Shown here: positions 19,259 through 27,609 of the stretch, one piece after another
Layout: each line of letters opens with the position of its first letter
How positions within the stretch are numbered: the stretch's first letter is position 1
Assembly (NCBI GenBank): GCA_030682575.1
Contig: JAUXNX010000005.1
Coordinates: 1-64,000, forward strand
Source of the DNA: Gammaproteobacteria bacterium
GTDB taxonomy: Bacteria > Pseudomonadota > Gammaproteobacteria > Pseudomonadales > Pseudohongiellaceae
Length of the DNA: 64,000 nucleotides
Direction of reading: 5' to 3'
Translations under genes and position numbers: made by a program
The notes under the pieces: model-generated
What the model was told of the DNA's origin: nothing
Database searches by the model: none
What the model saw: only the letters and a program-made list of their open reading frames with translations

Positions 19259-19288
19259 CACTATCGCCGGGGACACTATCGCCGGGGA
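19259..19288. repeat. Tandem 15-bp duplication
   Basis: CACTATCGCCGGGGA occurs twice in perfect tandem between the sulfatase start and the tRNA gene. It looks like a simple slippage duplication. No function is evident. Confidence 0.8.
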
Positions 19289-19359
19289 GGGTAGCTGTGT
19301 CAAGGCGAGGCAGGCTGGCAAGTTGCCCGGCATGCCCTTATAATCCCGCCCCTCAAGAA

Positions 19360-19444
<85 letters not shown>

Positions 19445-19847
19445 CAGATTTTCCTCGAAAACTTCATACCCTTCATGTGCTTACCAGCCTAGTAACGGAC
19501 TTTTGGCCGGTTGGAGTGACGGACTATGCATCCGTTGCTCGGAGATATCACTTCGACTTGCCCGGCGGATTGCGTGCGCATCGCCTATGCTGTCTTGGGA
19601 GCATTTGTTCTCAGGTTTGGGATTGGGACTGCAGGGAGCCGGGAAAAGTAACGGCAGTACATTGTCTAAGGAGACATCATGCTAAGCACCAGTTCCAATT
19701 CCCCAAAACTTTCATAGCGTTACGATTCGGACAACGGATTATGAGGTTTTGTAGTCCGTTTGCCATGCATTTCCCCCGCCTCCCGCAACTCTCCTCCACG
19801 ATTCGCGTCTATTGGCGATTATAAGAAGCGCACCCCAACCATTCTGT
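19445..19847. other. Left arm of the integrated element, non-coding
   Basis: I see no supported gene. The first 97 bp resemble the sequence following the other two att copies. It contains the inverted repeat ACGGA-N7-TCCGT and, further on, more TCCGT/ACGGA elements (about 19715-19765), compatible with recombinase or directionality-factor binding. Base composition shifts toward AT near 19680. Confidence 0.6.
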
Positions 19848-19872
19848 GACTCATAGTCCGTGGACTTATAGA
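19848..19872 (+). promoter_or_regulatory. C-box operator of the restriction-modification controller
   Basis: Left half GACTCATAGTC (19848-19858), linker CGTG, right half GACTTATAGA (19863-19872). This follows the C-box pattern of PvuII/AhdI-type controllers, GACTnATAGTC-cGTG-GACTnATAGTC, with a degenerate outer end in the right half. It lies 24 bp upstream of the controller ATG. Known systems use it for delayed self-activation and later repression. Confidence 0.8.
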
Positions 19873-19896
19873 AGCCAAAAAGCCGAAAATCGCGAC

Positions 19897-20121
19897 ATGT
19901 CTGATCCAGAAGCGAACATACTCAAAACCTTTGGAACAAGAGTTCGAGAGCTGCGAAAGGCAGCCGGATATTCTCAAGAAACTTTTGCCCAACATTGCGG
20001 CTTAGACCGAACATATCTAAGCAGTCTAGAACGTGGGCATAGAAACGTATCACTCCGAAACATTGAACGTATTGCACTTGCGCTGGATATCCAAATCTCG
20101 ATTTTAATGAGGGATCTATAA
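19897..20121 (+). CDS. Restriction-modification controller protein (C protein)
   Basis: About 74 residues form an XRE helix-turn-helix ([52 protein letters not shown]), close in pattern to C.PvuII-like proteins. I chose the ATG at 19897. An upstream in-frame ATG at 19846 would run through the C-box. No strong ribosome-binding site precedes it, in keeping with leaderless C transcripts. The restriction gene follows 2 bp later, the usual order C then R, so the protein times endonuclease expression after methylation. Confidence 0.88.
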   Translation: MSDPEANILKTFGTRVRELRKAAGYSQETFAQHCGLDRTYLSSLERGHRNVSLRNIERIALALDIQISILMRDL

Positions 20122-20123
20122 TA

Positions 20124-21275
20124 ATGGAGGACCAAAGTCATATAGAACGTTTTCTAGCGACTGGATTTCCAAAAGGTTACTCACCGACAACTATTCCTGC
20201 CGAAGAAGCATTACTCGTCAACAGTATTCTCCATTATGTAGACACACACATTCGTCAACAATCTAGGCCCCGAAGGTATGTCTTAGGGCTCGCCCTAGAC
20301 TTCACATTATTAGCGCAACGACTTTCTAATATCGACGTGTTGGCCAAAAAGGCTCGACTAAATTTAAGCGAAAAAGACATTTTTGACAGATATGACCTAA
20401 TTACTTCTAGAGGCAGCACTACTGCAAACACACTTACACTTTCTTTTAACGGATCACAGGAAGGAATCAGAAAAATAGAAGAGAATGTAGTGGACTTATT
20501 CCATAATTTAAACCTCACGGGCTATCCTAGCGCTTACGTTTATAATACAGGCCAATGGCACAAGTTTAAGGATTTACTCACTCTCTGCTTCAGGCTATCC
20601 GAGAATGCTAGATTCGTTTTATGTGTGAAGTTGATAGAATATGGTTTCTCAATTTTTCGACGACAAGAGTTTTTTGGGAGAAAAGTAAAGAGACCTCGTT
20701 TGTTTGAACGAGTGCTTAGCGGCTACAATCGAAAAGACTCTCAAGAGAATGGGGGGCTTTCGCTTCAAGGGATTGCACATGGCTTTTTTTCTGCAGATAG
20801 ACCGCACCTTTCGATAATCGCAGATAAAGTTCGTACAGGCTCCGCGCGTCAAAAGAGGTTTGGAGATATTGATTGCTATCTAGGGTTAGACTTAGAACTT
20901 TCTGTAGAAGTAAAGGATATAGATTTGAAAAGCGACAATTATAAAAACCAACTCGGTGGCTTTATTAATCAAGTTGCCGCGTCAGGGGTTTTAGGAATTG
21001 TCTTCTGCTCTTCGATGGAAAGAGAAGTACTCGAAAACTTGGAAAGTCTGGGTATTATTACTATTACTTTAGCGGATTCGATTAACATTGTTAAAACGTG
21101 GGACTACCAAAAACAAAATTCCGCTTTGTTGGGAATGCTTCATCATTTTGCCCACATAGAGCAAAATATGGAAGCTACACAAAGACTACTAACCTTCATA
21201 AACCAAACAGATAGCAATCATGATGCACTAACTTTCTACCAACCCGTAGGGAACAAATCCATTTCCGACGCATGA
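20124..21275 (+). CDS. Type II restriction endonuclease (PD-(D/E)XK type)
   Basis: This 383-residue AT-rich gene starts 2 bp after the controller. A probable PD-(D/E)XK core lies at about residues 248-264: acidic residues in FGDIDCYLG and then E262-V-K264 in LSVEVKD. The position downstream of a C gene and opposite a cytosine-C5 methyltransferase makes it the cognate endonuclease. Its 3' end overlaps the methyltransferase gene by 40 bp in convergent orientation. Recognition sequence unknown; a SacI-like family came to mind but cannot be shown here. Confidence 0.75.
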   Translation: MEDQSHIERFLATGFPKGYSPTTIPAEEALLVNSILHYVDTHIRQQSRPRRYVLGLALDFTLLAQRLSNIDVLAKKARLNLSEKDIFDRYDLITSRGSTTANTLTLSFNGSQEGIRKIEENVVDLFHNLNLTGYPSAYVYNTGQWHKFKDLLTLCFRLSENARFVLCVKLIEYGFSIFRRQEFFGRKVKRPRLFERVLSGYNRKDSQENGGLSLQGIAHGFFSADRPHLSIIADKVRTGSARQKRFGDIDCYLGLDLELSVEVKDIDLKSDNYKNQLGGFINQVAASGVLGIVFCSSMEREVLENLESLGIITITLADSINIVKTWDYQKQNSALLGMLHHFAHIEQNMEATQRLLTFINQTDSNHDALTFYQPVGNKSISDA

Positions 21276-22405
21276 TTAGCAGGAATCGCTTCAGGGGCTT
21301 TTTTTCGACGATTCAATATTTTTGACTTGCTGTTACGTTTAAATGCCTTTATCAACTCATTTCCCAGCGCCATGCCAAGCAATGGCGGGACAGAATTACC
21401 GACTTGTAAGTACTGTGAAGTACGTGTTCCCAGCACTTGGAAACAATCGTCGAACGTTTGTAACCTCAACCCTTCCCTTACTGTTAACCCTCGATTTTGC
21501 GAAGGATGAGTAGTCCTAGCGGAAGAAGGCTTTCGCATATTTGAAGTCACCGCAATTGCAGGCTTATTACTAGCCAAACGAGCATAACTATTGTGGAACC
21601 CGCTTCTAGGCTGGAGGGCCTGCGGGATGCTTTGTCTATTACCTCCGTCTGGGATGTGACTTAATAACTCAACAAGATGCCTAGGATGATTTGCCGCCTC
21701 GTGGTTCATCAAAACATCATTATTTCCCCTCCTTGCTTTTTGGTAATCCGTAAGCGGGGGGAGAGTATAGTTACTTGCAAACTCGCCCGCCTCCAAACTA
21801 GGCAGGTCGTAAATCGCATCGGATACCGTTACGTAACGATTAACACTCGGAGCTGGGAACTCTGGCTCAGACAAGCCATCCAACCATGCTAAAAATATTA
21901 CGCGTTTTCGTAGCTGAGGCACGCCATAATTAGCCGAAACCAATAGCTTCCATTTTGCGTGATAGCCAATTAAATTAAGTGAAGAAACTACGTTATTGCA
22001 CACCCCTCCTTTATCAGAAACTACCATACCTTCTACATTCTCAATCAGTACATATGCTGGTCGTAATTGAGCGATTATTTCTAAATAGTGCTCCCAAAGT
22101 TTATTCCTAGGATCACTCATGTCTCGTTTTCCAACTGTACTAAACCCCTGACAAGGGGGGCCGCCAACTAGAACATCTATTTCTCGCGCAGAAATACCAA
22201 AGTACTTACAAATTTCTTCTCCGCCTATTTTGGATACATCCGCTATCATGCAACGCTTGCCATTGTGATTATGTTCAAAAGTCTTTGCGGCATCATCCCA
22301 GTTATCGACACCGCCTATTACATTCAAACCCGCTTTCTCAAGTCCTAACGATAAGCCGCCTATGCCGCAAAAAAGATCTAAAGCACTTATTACTTCATTA
22401 TTCAT
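21236..22405 (-). CDS. DNA (cytosine-5) methyltransferase
   Basis: This 389-residue protein has the ordered C5 motifs: motif I ALDLFCGIGGLSLG, motif IV with catalytic Cys85 in GGPPCQGFS, motif VI YVLIENVEGMV, motif VIII QLRKRVIFLAW, and motifs IX-X near the C-terminus (LTVREGLRLQTF, QVGNSVPPLLG). It protects host DNA from the convergent endonuclease. The target-recognition region (about 230-300) is short, consistent with a mono-specific enzyme. A fragment of another restriction gene lies 54 bp upstream on the same strand. Confidence 0.95.
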   Translation of the reverse strand: MNNEVISALDLFCGIGGLSLGLEKAGLNVIGGVDNWDDAAKTFEHNHNGKRCMIADVSKIGGEEICKYFGISAREIDVLVGGPPCQGFSTVGKRDMSDPRNKLWEHYLEIIAQLRPAYVLIENVEGMVVSDKGGVCNNVVSSLNLIGYHAKWKLLVSANYGVPQLRKRVIFLAWLDGLSEPEFPAPSVNRYVTVSDAIYDLPSLEAGEFASNYTLPPLTDYQKARRGNNDVLMNHEAANHPRHLVELLSHIPDGGNRQSIPQALQPRSGFHNSYARLASNKPAIAVTSNMRKPSSARTTHPSQNRGLTVREGLRLQTFDDCFQVLGTRTSQYLQVGNSVPPLLGMALGNELIKAFKRNSKSKILNRRKKAPEAIPANHASEMDLFPTGW

Positions 22406-22459
22406 TACTTATTCACTTAGTTCCTTAGCTAACTGAGGAATTGCCCCTCGTAGCGTGTC

Positions 22460-22735
22460 TTAGAATCTGTGTTCGAATTCTGACAGGTTGTAGGTAAGTT
22501 TGTCAGTGCTACGTTTTACTCTCTCGCTATAGACGATAAGTTGAGATTGATACTCGCAAACTGCGTTCTTAGTGGCACTACCCCGATATTCTAGTGTTTC
22601 CTGCAGAGCACTTTTGTCCTTGATCTTAGAAAGGTCGCGATCGAGTTTGCTCCAAGTCAAATAAATCCGACTCTCATCGAGGAATTTTTCCTCAAACTGA
22701 CCTTCCTTTCCCGCCCGAACTAGCCAAAGACTCAT
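22460..22735 (-). pseudogene. N-terminal fragment of an Mrr-like restriction protein
   Basis: These 91 residues begin MSLWLVRAGKEGQFEEKFLDE and continue RIYLTWSKLDRDLSK. This resembles the N-terminal domain found ahead of the Mrr nuclease domain in modification-dependent restriction proteins. The catalytic domain is missing, and the frame stops where the full protein would continue. I read it as a truncated remnant, though a short stand-alone protein co-transcribed with the methyltransferase cannot be excluded. Confidence 0.5.
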
Positions 22736-22984
22736 TATCCCTCCCTCTTCTATTTTTACTTTCTGATTATCTACTGGGGCACACCGTTGCCCAAAAGCGG
22801 CCTATGAAATTCACATAATGGCATTAAGTCATAAAGCATAAAAAAACAGCAAAATCAACATCTTATAAGATAAAGACAACAGTCTAATTCATGAAGGCAC
22901 CTCCCAGGAACATATCGGTATTCCGCCATCCCGGCAAGTGTCCACTGTTATAAATCCCCTTACATCCCCAAAGGAGCTACACCC

Positions 22985-23443
22985 ATGAGCACCAAAGCAA
23001 AAGCAGCAACCAAAGGTGTCCCCGCAAAAGCCGCCACCAAAGCACAACCCGCCAAGACCGCCCCGGTCGAAGCACCAGAGAACGCCTTCAAGGTGATCAA
23101 GACAGGATCATGCCCCAGCCTATCCGATACCGGAGTACTCTCGTTCGATGTCGGCGCAGATGAAGCCGGTGAGACCTACTACAGGATCACGGCCAATAAC
23201 GCTGGCGGGTTCTTCTCTAAGGAGTGGGTGGCCTGGAGCAAGATCTACGCTGTATGCAACGGACAGGAGTCCATTACGTCAATCCTGTTCAGAGGGCTGT
23301 TCCGGGGTAAGAGCGTGAACACAGCTGGCTTCCTGCTGGCTGCGCTCAAGGATCAAGGCCTGATACAACGCAAGAAGGACAAGTCCCGCCTGTATCAGCT
23401 CACTGAAGCAGCTCACAAGAAAGCCCCCGCCCCCAAGGCATAG
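22985..23443 (+). CDS. Small basic protein of unknown function
   Basis: In this 152-residue protein the first 30 residues are Lys/Ala/Thr repeats (KAKAATKG...KAATKAQPAKT), like histone H1-type tails. The remaining 110 residues look globular (FKVIKTGSCPSLSDTG..., a probable winged-helix-like C-terminus LAALKDQGLIQRKKDKSRLYQLT). It follows AAAGGAG at a good distance. Opening the element's replication block, it may be DNA-binding. I do not recognise the family. A 12-bp palindrome ATCTTATAAGAT lies upstream at 22860-22871. Confidence 0.75.
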   Translation: MSTKAKAATKGVPAKAATKAQPAKTAPVEAPENAFKVIKTGSCPSLSDTGVLSFDVGADEAGETYYRITANNAGGFFSKEWVAWSKIYAVCNGQESITSILFRGLFRGKSVNTAGFLLAALKDQGLIQRKKDKSRLYQLTEAAHKKAPAPKA

Positions 23444-23656
23444 CAGATCCTTTGTAGGGATCTCTAGTCCGTTGCTCCCCCTCTGCTCGACTTTGCATTA
23501 CTCCTTGAATTTGCTGGCTTTCTGGAATTTGCTTCACCCCCACTCAGCGCTCCCACCGAGCCTATACCGACCCAAATTTCAATGCCTGTTAAATTAAGAA
23601 AAGTCGTCTGAATGTGCGCAGCATCTCTCTGTTTTTTAACGTTTTTTACTCCCGCA

Positions 23657-23698
23657 AGCGCCCACGTTGCTACCCTTTTGGGTGCATCTGTGGGCGCT
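23657..23698 (+). ncRNA. Structured leader or small RNA candidate
   Basis: AGCGCCCAC (23657-23665) pairs perfectly with GTGGGCGCT (23690-23698). Inside, ACCC (23672-23675) pairs with GGGT (23680-23683) around TTTT. This compact two-level hairpin lies just upstream of a short gene. It recalls structured leaders, including C4-type antisense RNAs, seen in phages and satellites. RNA identity is unproven; it could be a terminator for the upstream gene. Confidence 0.35.
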
Positions 23699-23725
23699 GC
23701 TTACCTAACACGAAGGAGTCTCCCG

Positions 23726-23860
23726 ATGTACGAAACTATGATCGCTGACCTGCTGGATCAATGTCTTGATCTGGATGACACCACGCCCTACCAGATAGAA
23801 ATCCAGCTGAAAAGTTTGGCTGGTCTCCTCGCCGATTGTCCTCTTGATCTCTCTGCTTAA
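23726..23860 (+). CDS. Small acidic protein, unknown
   Basis: A 44-residue protein (MYETMIADLLDQCLDLDDTT...) has an excellent AAGGAG at 23713-23718, seven bases before the ATG. A longer upstream frame exists but has no ribosome-binding site and runs through the hairpin. Highly acidic and helical. Such short genes are typical of the early region of satellites and prophages. Confidence 0.6.
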   Translation: MYETMIADLLDQCLDLDDTTPYQIEIQLKSLAGLLADCPLDLSA

Positions 23861-23891
23861 CCCCACCCACCACCAATAAAGGAACCATGCC

Positions 23892-24092
23892 ATGACATAT
23901 CCGGATCTCTCGGAGGTAGCCGCTCGTCTGGAAAAAGCCGTGGAGCATTTGGCCACGGTTCGCCCGGAGGATGATCGGCTGCAGCTGTATGAAGATGCTG
24001 CCATAGCCATCCTCGACAGCGAGCACATGAATTATCCAGAAGGAATCCTGGAAGCCTACCTGACAAATTACCTCCAAAAGATCAATCAATGA
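23892..24092 (+). CDS. Small helical protein, unknown
   Basis: This 66-residue protein (MTYPDLSEVAARLEKAVEHLATVRPEDDRLQLYEDAAIAILDSEH...) follows AAAGGAACC. It is predicted to be helical and soluble, with no recognised domain. It lies between the 44-residue gene and the antirestriction gene and ends just before an intrinsic terminator. A very short, decayed look-alike of its first codons (ATGACATATCCG) occurs at about 47031. Confidence 0.6.
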   Translation: MTYPDLSEVAARLEKAVEHLATVRPEDDRLQLYEDAAIAILDSEHMNYPEGILEAYLTNYLQKINQ

Positions 24093-24105
24093 CCCATCCA
24101 CCTGA

Positions 24106-24134
24106 AGCCCTGGACACCATGCCGGGGCTTTTTT
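24106..24134 (+). terminator. Intrinsic terminator
   Basis: AGCCC-T-GG pairs with CC-G-GGGCT around a short loop, followed by a T tract (24129-24134). It ends the small-gene transcript and lies immediately before the antirestriction gene's ribosome-binding site. Confidence 0.8.
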
Positions 24135-24148
24135 ATTGCCGGAGAAAA

Positions 24149-24579
24149 ATGATGACTCACGAGAACACGCATGAGATTACCCGCACGCTGATAGCCACAC
24201 CTGATCGAGTAGCAGCCACCGCCAAGCTCTTTGGATATGACTTTCCTCAGCTGTTAGAGCCATTCGTGTACACCGTGGCCAGAGATTTGGCACCGGCATA
24301 CAACGGCGGCTACTGGCATTTCTACAGGCTGAGTAATAATGGCTTCTATATGGCGCCGGATATTGCGCAGGTGTTCCATGCAAGCTGTGCCATGAATTTC
24401 TTCGAGGGCGAACTTTCTGCTGATGTCTGGGGATTGTCTCGTGCCTTACTGCATATTCACATTTGAGCTTCAGTGATGAGAAGCAGATTGCATGGACGAG
24501 TGGTGACCAGTTTTATCAGTTGCGTGATTATGCAGATTCACACCCGGAGGCGGTGGCGATCTTCCGGGCCATCGACTGA
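24149..24579 (+). pseudogene. klcA: Antirestriction protein KlcA/ArdB family, frameshifted
   Basis: The start at 24149 (MMTHENTHEITRTLIATPDRV) follows GGAG. The family core is clear: DFPQLLEPFVYTVARDL, YNGGYWHFYRLSNNGFYMAPD, FFEGELSADVWG. The frame then runs to an early stop (24466). Shifting frame in the G run at about 24429-24433 restores the family's normal end (IVSCLTAYSHLSFSDEKQ..., then GDQFYQLRDYADSHPEAVAIF, stop 24577-24579). One missing base explains everything. KlcA/ArdB proteins block type I restriction enzymes when mobile DNA enters a cell. Here it is either recently inactivated or a sequencing error. Confidence 0.85.
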
Positions 24580-25048
24580 CGAACTGCCCCCGGCGCCCCA
24601 CTCGGTGCCATCTTCTGAAGGTTGCGTTAATAGTTACTCTCCCTGCCGCAACTTGCGACCCCAACCCGCCCCATCCGCAACAGCGAATCATCTTATATTT
24701 CTTTGAGTTACGCCAAATAAGTTGCGGGTGTTGCGGTGTTGCGGCAAGCGGGAGCGTGCATTGGTTACGGAAAGCCTCTAAATTTGGGTCAAAGAAGGAA
24801 CATCCTTACTCCGATAATCGGCATTAAGAACACTGCTAACAAACAAAAAATTAGCACGATTGAAGACCCTGTGTTACTCAAAATCCTCGCAAAACTGACA
24901 AATATATTCTGTCTTGAAATCAGATAGTTACGAACCCGTTGTGTTAACCCAATCAGATGACGATTTGCTGGGCAGTTTTTGCCAGATTTAACGATTCAGC
25001 TGGTGGGGGTTCCATCCAACTATTCAGCCCACAATACGGGAATAAACT
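24580..25048. other. Non-coding region with GTTGCGG repeats, candidate replication origin
   Basis: I see no supported gene in these 469 bp. CCGCAAC occurs at 24646-24652 and 24675-24681. Its complement core TTGCGG occurs three times in close order at 24722-24727, 24731-24736 and 24739-24744. The 13-mer CCGCAACAGCGAA (24675-24687) recurs at 27511-27523, right after the helicase-like gene. Iteron-like repeats flanking a primase-helicase pair suggest a cis-acting replication site. Confidence 0.5.
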
Positions 25049-26149
25049 ATGTTGATAGCACCTACAAATAGTGCACCACCACAAACTCCTCCTTCTGACA
25101 TCACCTTATCGATAGAACGACCAGACTTCGACGAGAAGGGTACAGCCGCTCGCTTTTTGTTGTTGGTATGGGGTCCCGACAACGACTACCACCATCTGGC
25201 GTTTCGCGACGCCAAGACGAAATTGTTTCGAAACAAGCACGTTAGAAACGCAGCTGAGGCCAGTGAAATAGCAGTAGGTGAGCCAAATTCCGGCAGCGAT
25301 GTGTTCTTTGCACCGACCAGATTCAAGAACCCAGACAATCGCAAAGCCGAAAACGCTGTCAACGTCTGCTGCTTTTGGATGGATGTCGACGTCAGTCATA
25401 GCAAGGCTGAGGCTAGAGCTGGCTATGAAACCATTGAAGAGTCGCTGGCTGAACTTACTCTCTTTTGCCGCGCAGCATGTATTCCGGAACCAACTATTAT
25501 GGTTAGCTCCGGCAGTGGTCTACATCTGTACTGGGTTATCGATCGTTTTATCCAGCGCGAACTTTGGCTGATGCTCGCCTCCAAGTTTAAGGCGATCGCT
25601 AAACAACTTGGTTTTCTCGCTGACCCCAGCCGCACTGCCGACATTGCCAGTCTCTTGCGTGTACCCGGCACACTCAACTACAAATATTCACCGCCGCGCC
25701 CAGTGATATTGATTCACACAACAAACGAGCCAGTTAAACTCCGCGTTATGGCTGATGCCATAACAGCCGCACATGATCGCCTTATCAGTGGAACACTCGC
25801 AAAGCCTTGCAAAAGCGGCGGGGACTCTGAATCTGTAGACTTTAAGCTGCTTCAAGCAATTTTGAGATGTCTAGATCCAGATATGGTTTACACCGATTGG
25901 TTCAAAGTTGGTGCTGCCATTTTTAACTATTCAAAGAGCAGCGAGTCTGGCTATCAACTGTTCGACGCGTGGAGCAGTCTCGGTCAAAAGTACAAGGGAA
26001 CTAAAGACACCCTGAAACTCTGGCGGTCTTTGCGCCCGGATCACCCCAACCCCATCAAGATCGGTACCCTGTGCAAGATGGTCAGGGACGCTGGTTTCAA
26101 TTGGGAGCAAGACGTGATCGCCTTGGCCGAAAAGGCGGTGCAATCATGA
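25049..26149 (+). CDS. Replication primase (archaeo-eukaryotic primase-like with PriCT-2 domain)
   Basis: This 366-residue protein has an N-terminal primase-polymerase-like domain with the metal-binding FWMDVDV (about residues 110-116) and the nucleotide-binding SGSGLHLYWV. The C-terminal part (LLQAILRCLDPDMVYTDWFKVGAAI...) matches the PriCT-2 domain usual at the end of such primases. It would prime or initiate element replication. The stop overlaps the next gene's start (ATGA), coupling it to the helicase-like protein. Same-type pairs occur in P4-like satellites and integrative elements. Confidence 0.85.
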   Translation: MLIAPTNSAPPQTPPSDITLSIERPDFDEKGTAARFLLLVWGPDNDYHHLAFRDAKTKLFRNKHVRNAAEASEIAVGEPNSGSDVFFAPTRFKNPDNRKAENAVNVCCFWMDVDVSHSKAEARAGYETIEESLAELTLFCRAACIPEPTIMVSSGSGLHLYWVIDRFIQRELWLMLASKFKAIAKQLGFLADPSRTADIASLLRVPGTLNYKYSPPRPVILIHTTNEPVKLRVMADAITAAHDRLISGTLAKPCKSGGDSESVDFKLLQAILRCLDPDMVYTDWFKVGAAIFNYSKSSESGYQLFDAWSSLGQKYKGTKDTLKLWRSLRPDHPNPIKIGTLCKMVRDAGFNWEQDVIALAEKAVQS

Positions 26150-27510
26150 ACGATACCCTTAAACCGATATTTGCTGGAATGGAACCGCCGTATTCTCCGA
26201 ACCCAGAGCCGATCACCGAGGGTGCCGATACTGCTCAGGACAAACCTACTGGACATGAGGCCGTCATCGCTGCGCTCGCTAAACTCAGCCCTATAGAGTA
26301 CGACCGCATCCGCGTTAACGCAGCGGCAAAACTTCGTATTCAAGTGAAAACCTTGGATGCTGAGGTCAAGGCAATACGGGCGAAGTTCGACACTCCATCA
26401 ACACTTCCCTTTCAAGAAGTAGAGCCATGTGAGACACCCATCGAACCAGCGATTGTGCTTAACAGTATTGTTGCTGCCATCCGGCGCTATTTGATAATGG
26501 AGCTAGAGCAGGCGGATGCAATGGCGCTATGGGTGATGCATTCGTGGGTGATAGACGCGCTGGAAGTCTCTCCGCTGCTTATTGTTACGGCGCCAGAAAG
26601 GGCCTGTGGAAAAACCCAGACACTGACAGTCTGCAGCCACATGGTTGCTCGGCCTCTTTCTGCCGCTAACTCTACTTCGTCATTTTTATTCAGGGCCATT
26701 GACCTCTGGAAGGCGACATTACTGATCGACGAGGTGGACACCTTCATGAAGCACAATGACGACATGAAGGGGATTATCAACGCCGGACACACGCGCTCCA
26801 GTGCATTCATTGGAAGGACAGTCGCCGTCGGTGACACCCATGAGCCGAGAATATTTCCTGTCTGGGGAGCGAAAGCACTGGCTGGCATCGCGCTGGAGAA
26901 ACATCTGCCAGACTCCACGATGAGCCGAGGCATAGTTCTCAATCTGCGGCGAAAGTTGCCCCATGAAAAAGTGGAACGTCTGCGCCATGCCAATCGTGAC
27001 GTGTTTGAATCTCTGCGCCCACAGCTGGCCAGATTCGCGCTGGATTATGGGGAGGAGGTCAGATCGGCGAAACCCCATCTCCCAGATCAACTCAGCGACC
27101 GTGCACAGGATAACTGGGAACCATTGCTGGCCATTGCTAGTTGTGCAGGCCCGGAATGGTTCGACCGTGCAACGCAGGCGGCGCTCAAGTTATCGCATGA
27201 AGCTGACAGCTTGACCAATACAGGCAACGAACTGCTTGCAGATGTCCAGGAAATTTTTGAGGCAAAAAATAAGGACAAAATCACAACGTCCGAGTTGATT
27301 GCCGCGCTCATCGATGACGAAGAAAAATCCTGGGCAACCTACAACCGTGGCCGCCCTCTTAGCCCTCGGCAGCTTGCCAATATGCTCAAGCCTTACAACA
27401 TCCAGCCCCGCACCGTACGGGTGCTCAACACAACTCCTAAGGGGTACTACCGGATTGATTTTGAGGATGCATTCTCGCGTTATCTGACGCGGGAACTCGA
27501 CCCGAAATAG
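26146..27510 (+). CDS. DUF3631-type P-loop ATPase, probable replicative helicase
   Basis: This protein has about 454 residues. Walker A is atypical but present (VTAPERACGKTQTL) and Walker B is TLLIDEVDTF, with a C-terminal DUF3631-like segment (ITTSELIAALIDDEEKSWATYNRGRPLSPRQLANML) that looks like a winged helix. I take the ATG at 26146, which overlaps the primase stop. Partnered with the primase, it likely unwinds or loads at the element's origin. The CCGCAACAGCGAA repeat follows its stop directly. Confidence 0.82.
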   Translation: MNDTLKPIFAGMEPPYSPNPEPITEGADTAQDKPTGHEAVIAALAKLSPIEYDRIRVNAAAKLRIQVKTLDAEVKAIRAKFDTPSTLPFQEVEPCETPIEPAIVLNSIVAAIRRYLIMELEQADAMALWVMHSWVIDALEVSPLLIVTAPERACGKTQTLTVCSHMVARPLSAANSTSSFLFRAIDLWKATLLIDEVDTFMKHNDDMKGIINAGHTRSSAFIGRTVAVGDTHEPRIFPVWGAKALAGIALEKHLPDSTMSRGIVLNLRRKLPHEKVERLRHANRDVFESLRPQLARFALDYGEEVRSAKPHLPDQLSDRAQDNWEPLLAIASCAGPEWFDRATQAALKLSHEADSLTNTGNELLADVQEIFEAKNKDKITTSELIAALIDDEEKSWATYNRGRPLSPRQLANMLKPYNIQPRTVRVLNTTPKGYYRIDFEDAFSRYLTRELDPK

Positions 27511-27523
27511 CCGCAACAGCGAA
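27511..27523 (+). repeat. Second copy of the CCGCAACAGCGAA repeat
   Basis: This is a perfect 13-bp copy of 24675-24687, followed by a partial repetition (ACAGCGAAAC). The two copies bracket the primase and helicase-like genes. Confidence 0.7.
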
Positions 27524-27609
27524 ACAGCGAAACGAATCGCCCGGCAGCTCTCAGGCCGGGCACCCTACACCAAAAAATAATCATTAATTCTTTATTAAGG
27601 AGTACCGCT

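Noticed and set aside
17990-19294. 434-codon open frame antisense to the sulfatase gene
   Set aside because: His/Arg/Gln-rich shadow. The sulfatase on the other strand has membrane helices and a metal site.
24736-24927. 63-codon open frame in the candidate origin region
   Set aside because: Starts within the TTGCGG repeats without a ribosome site. Composition looks non-coding.
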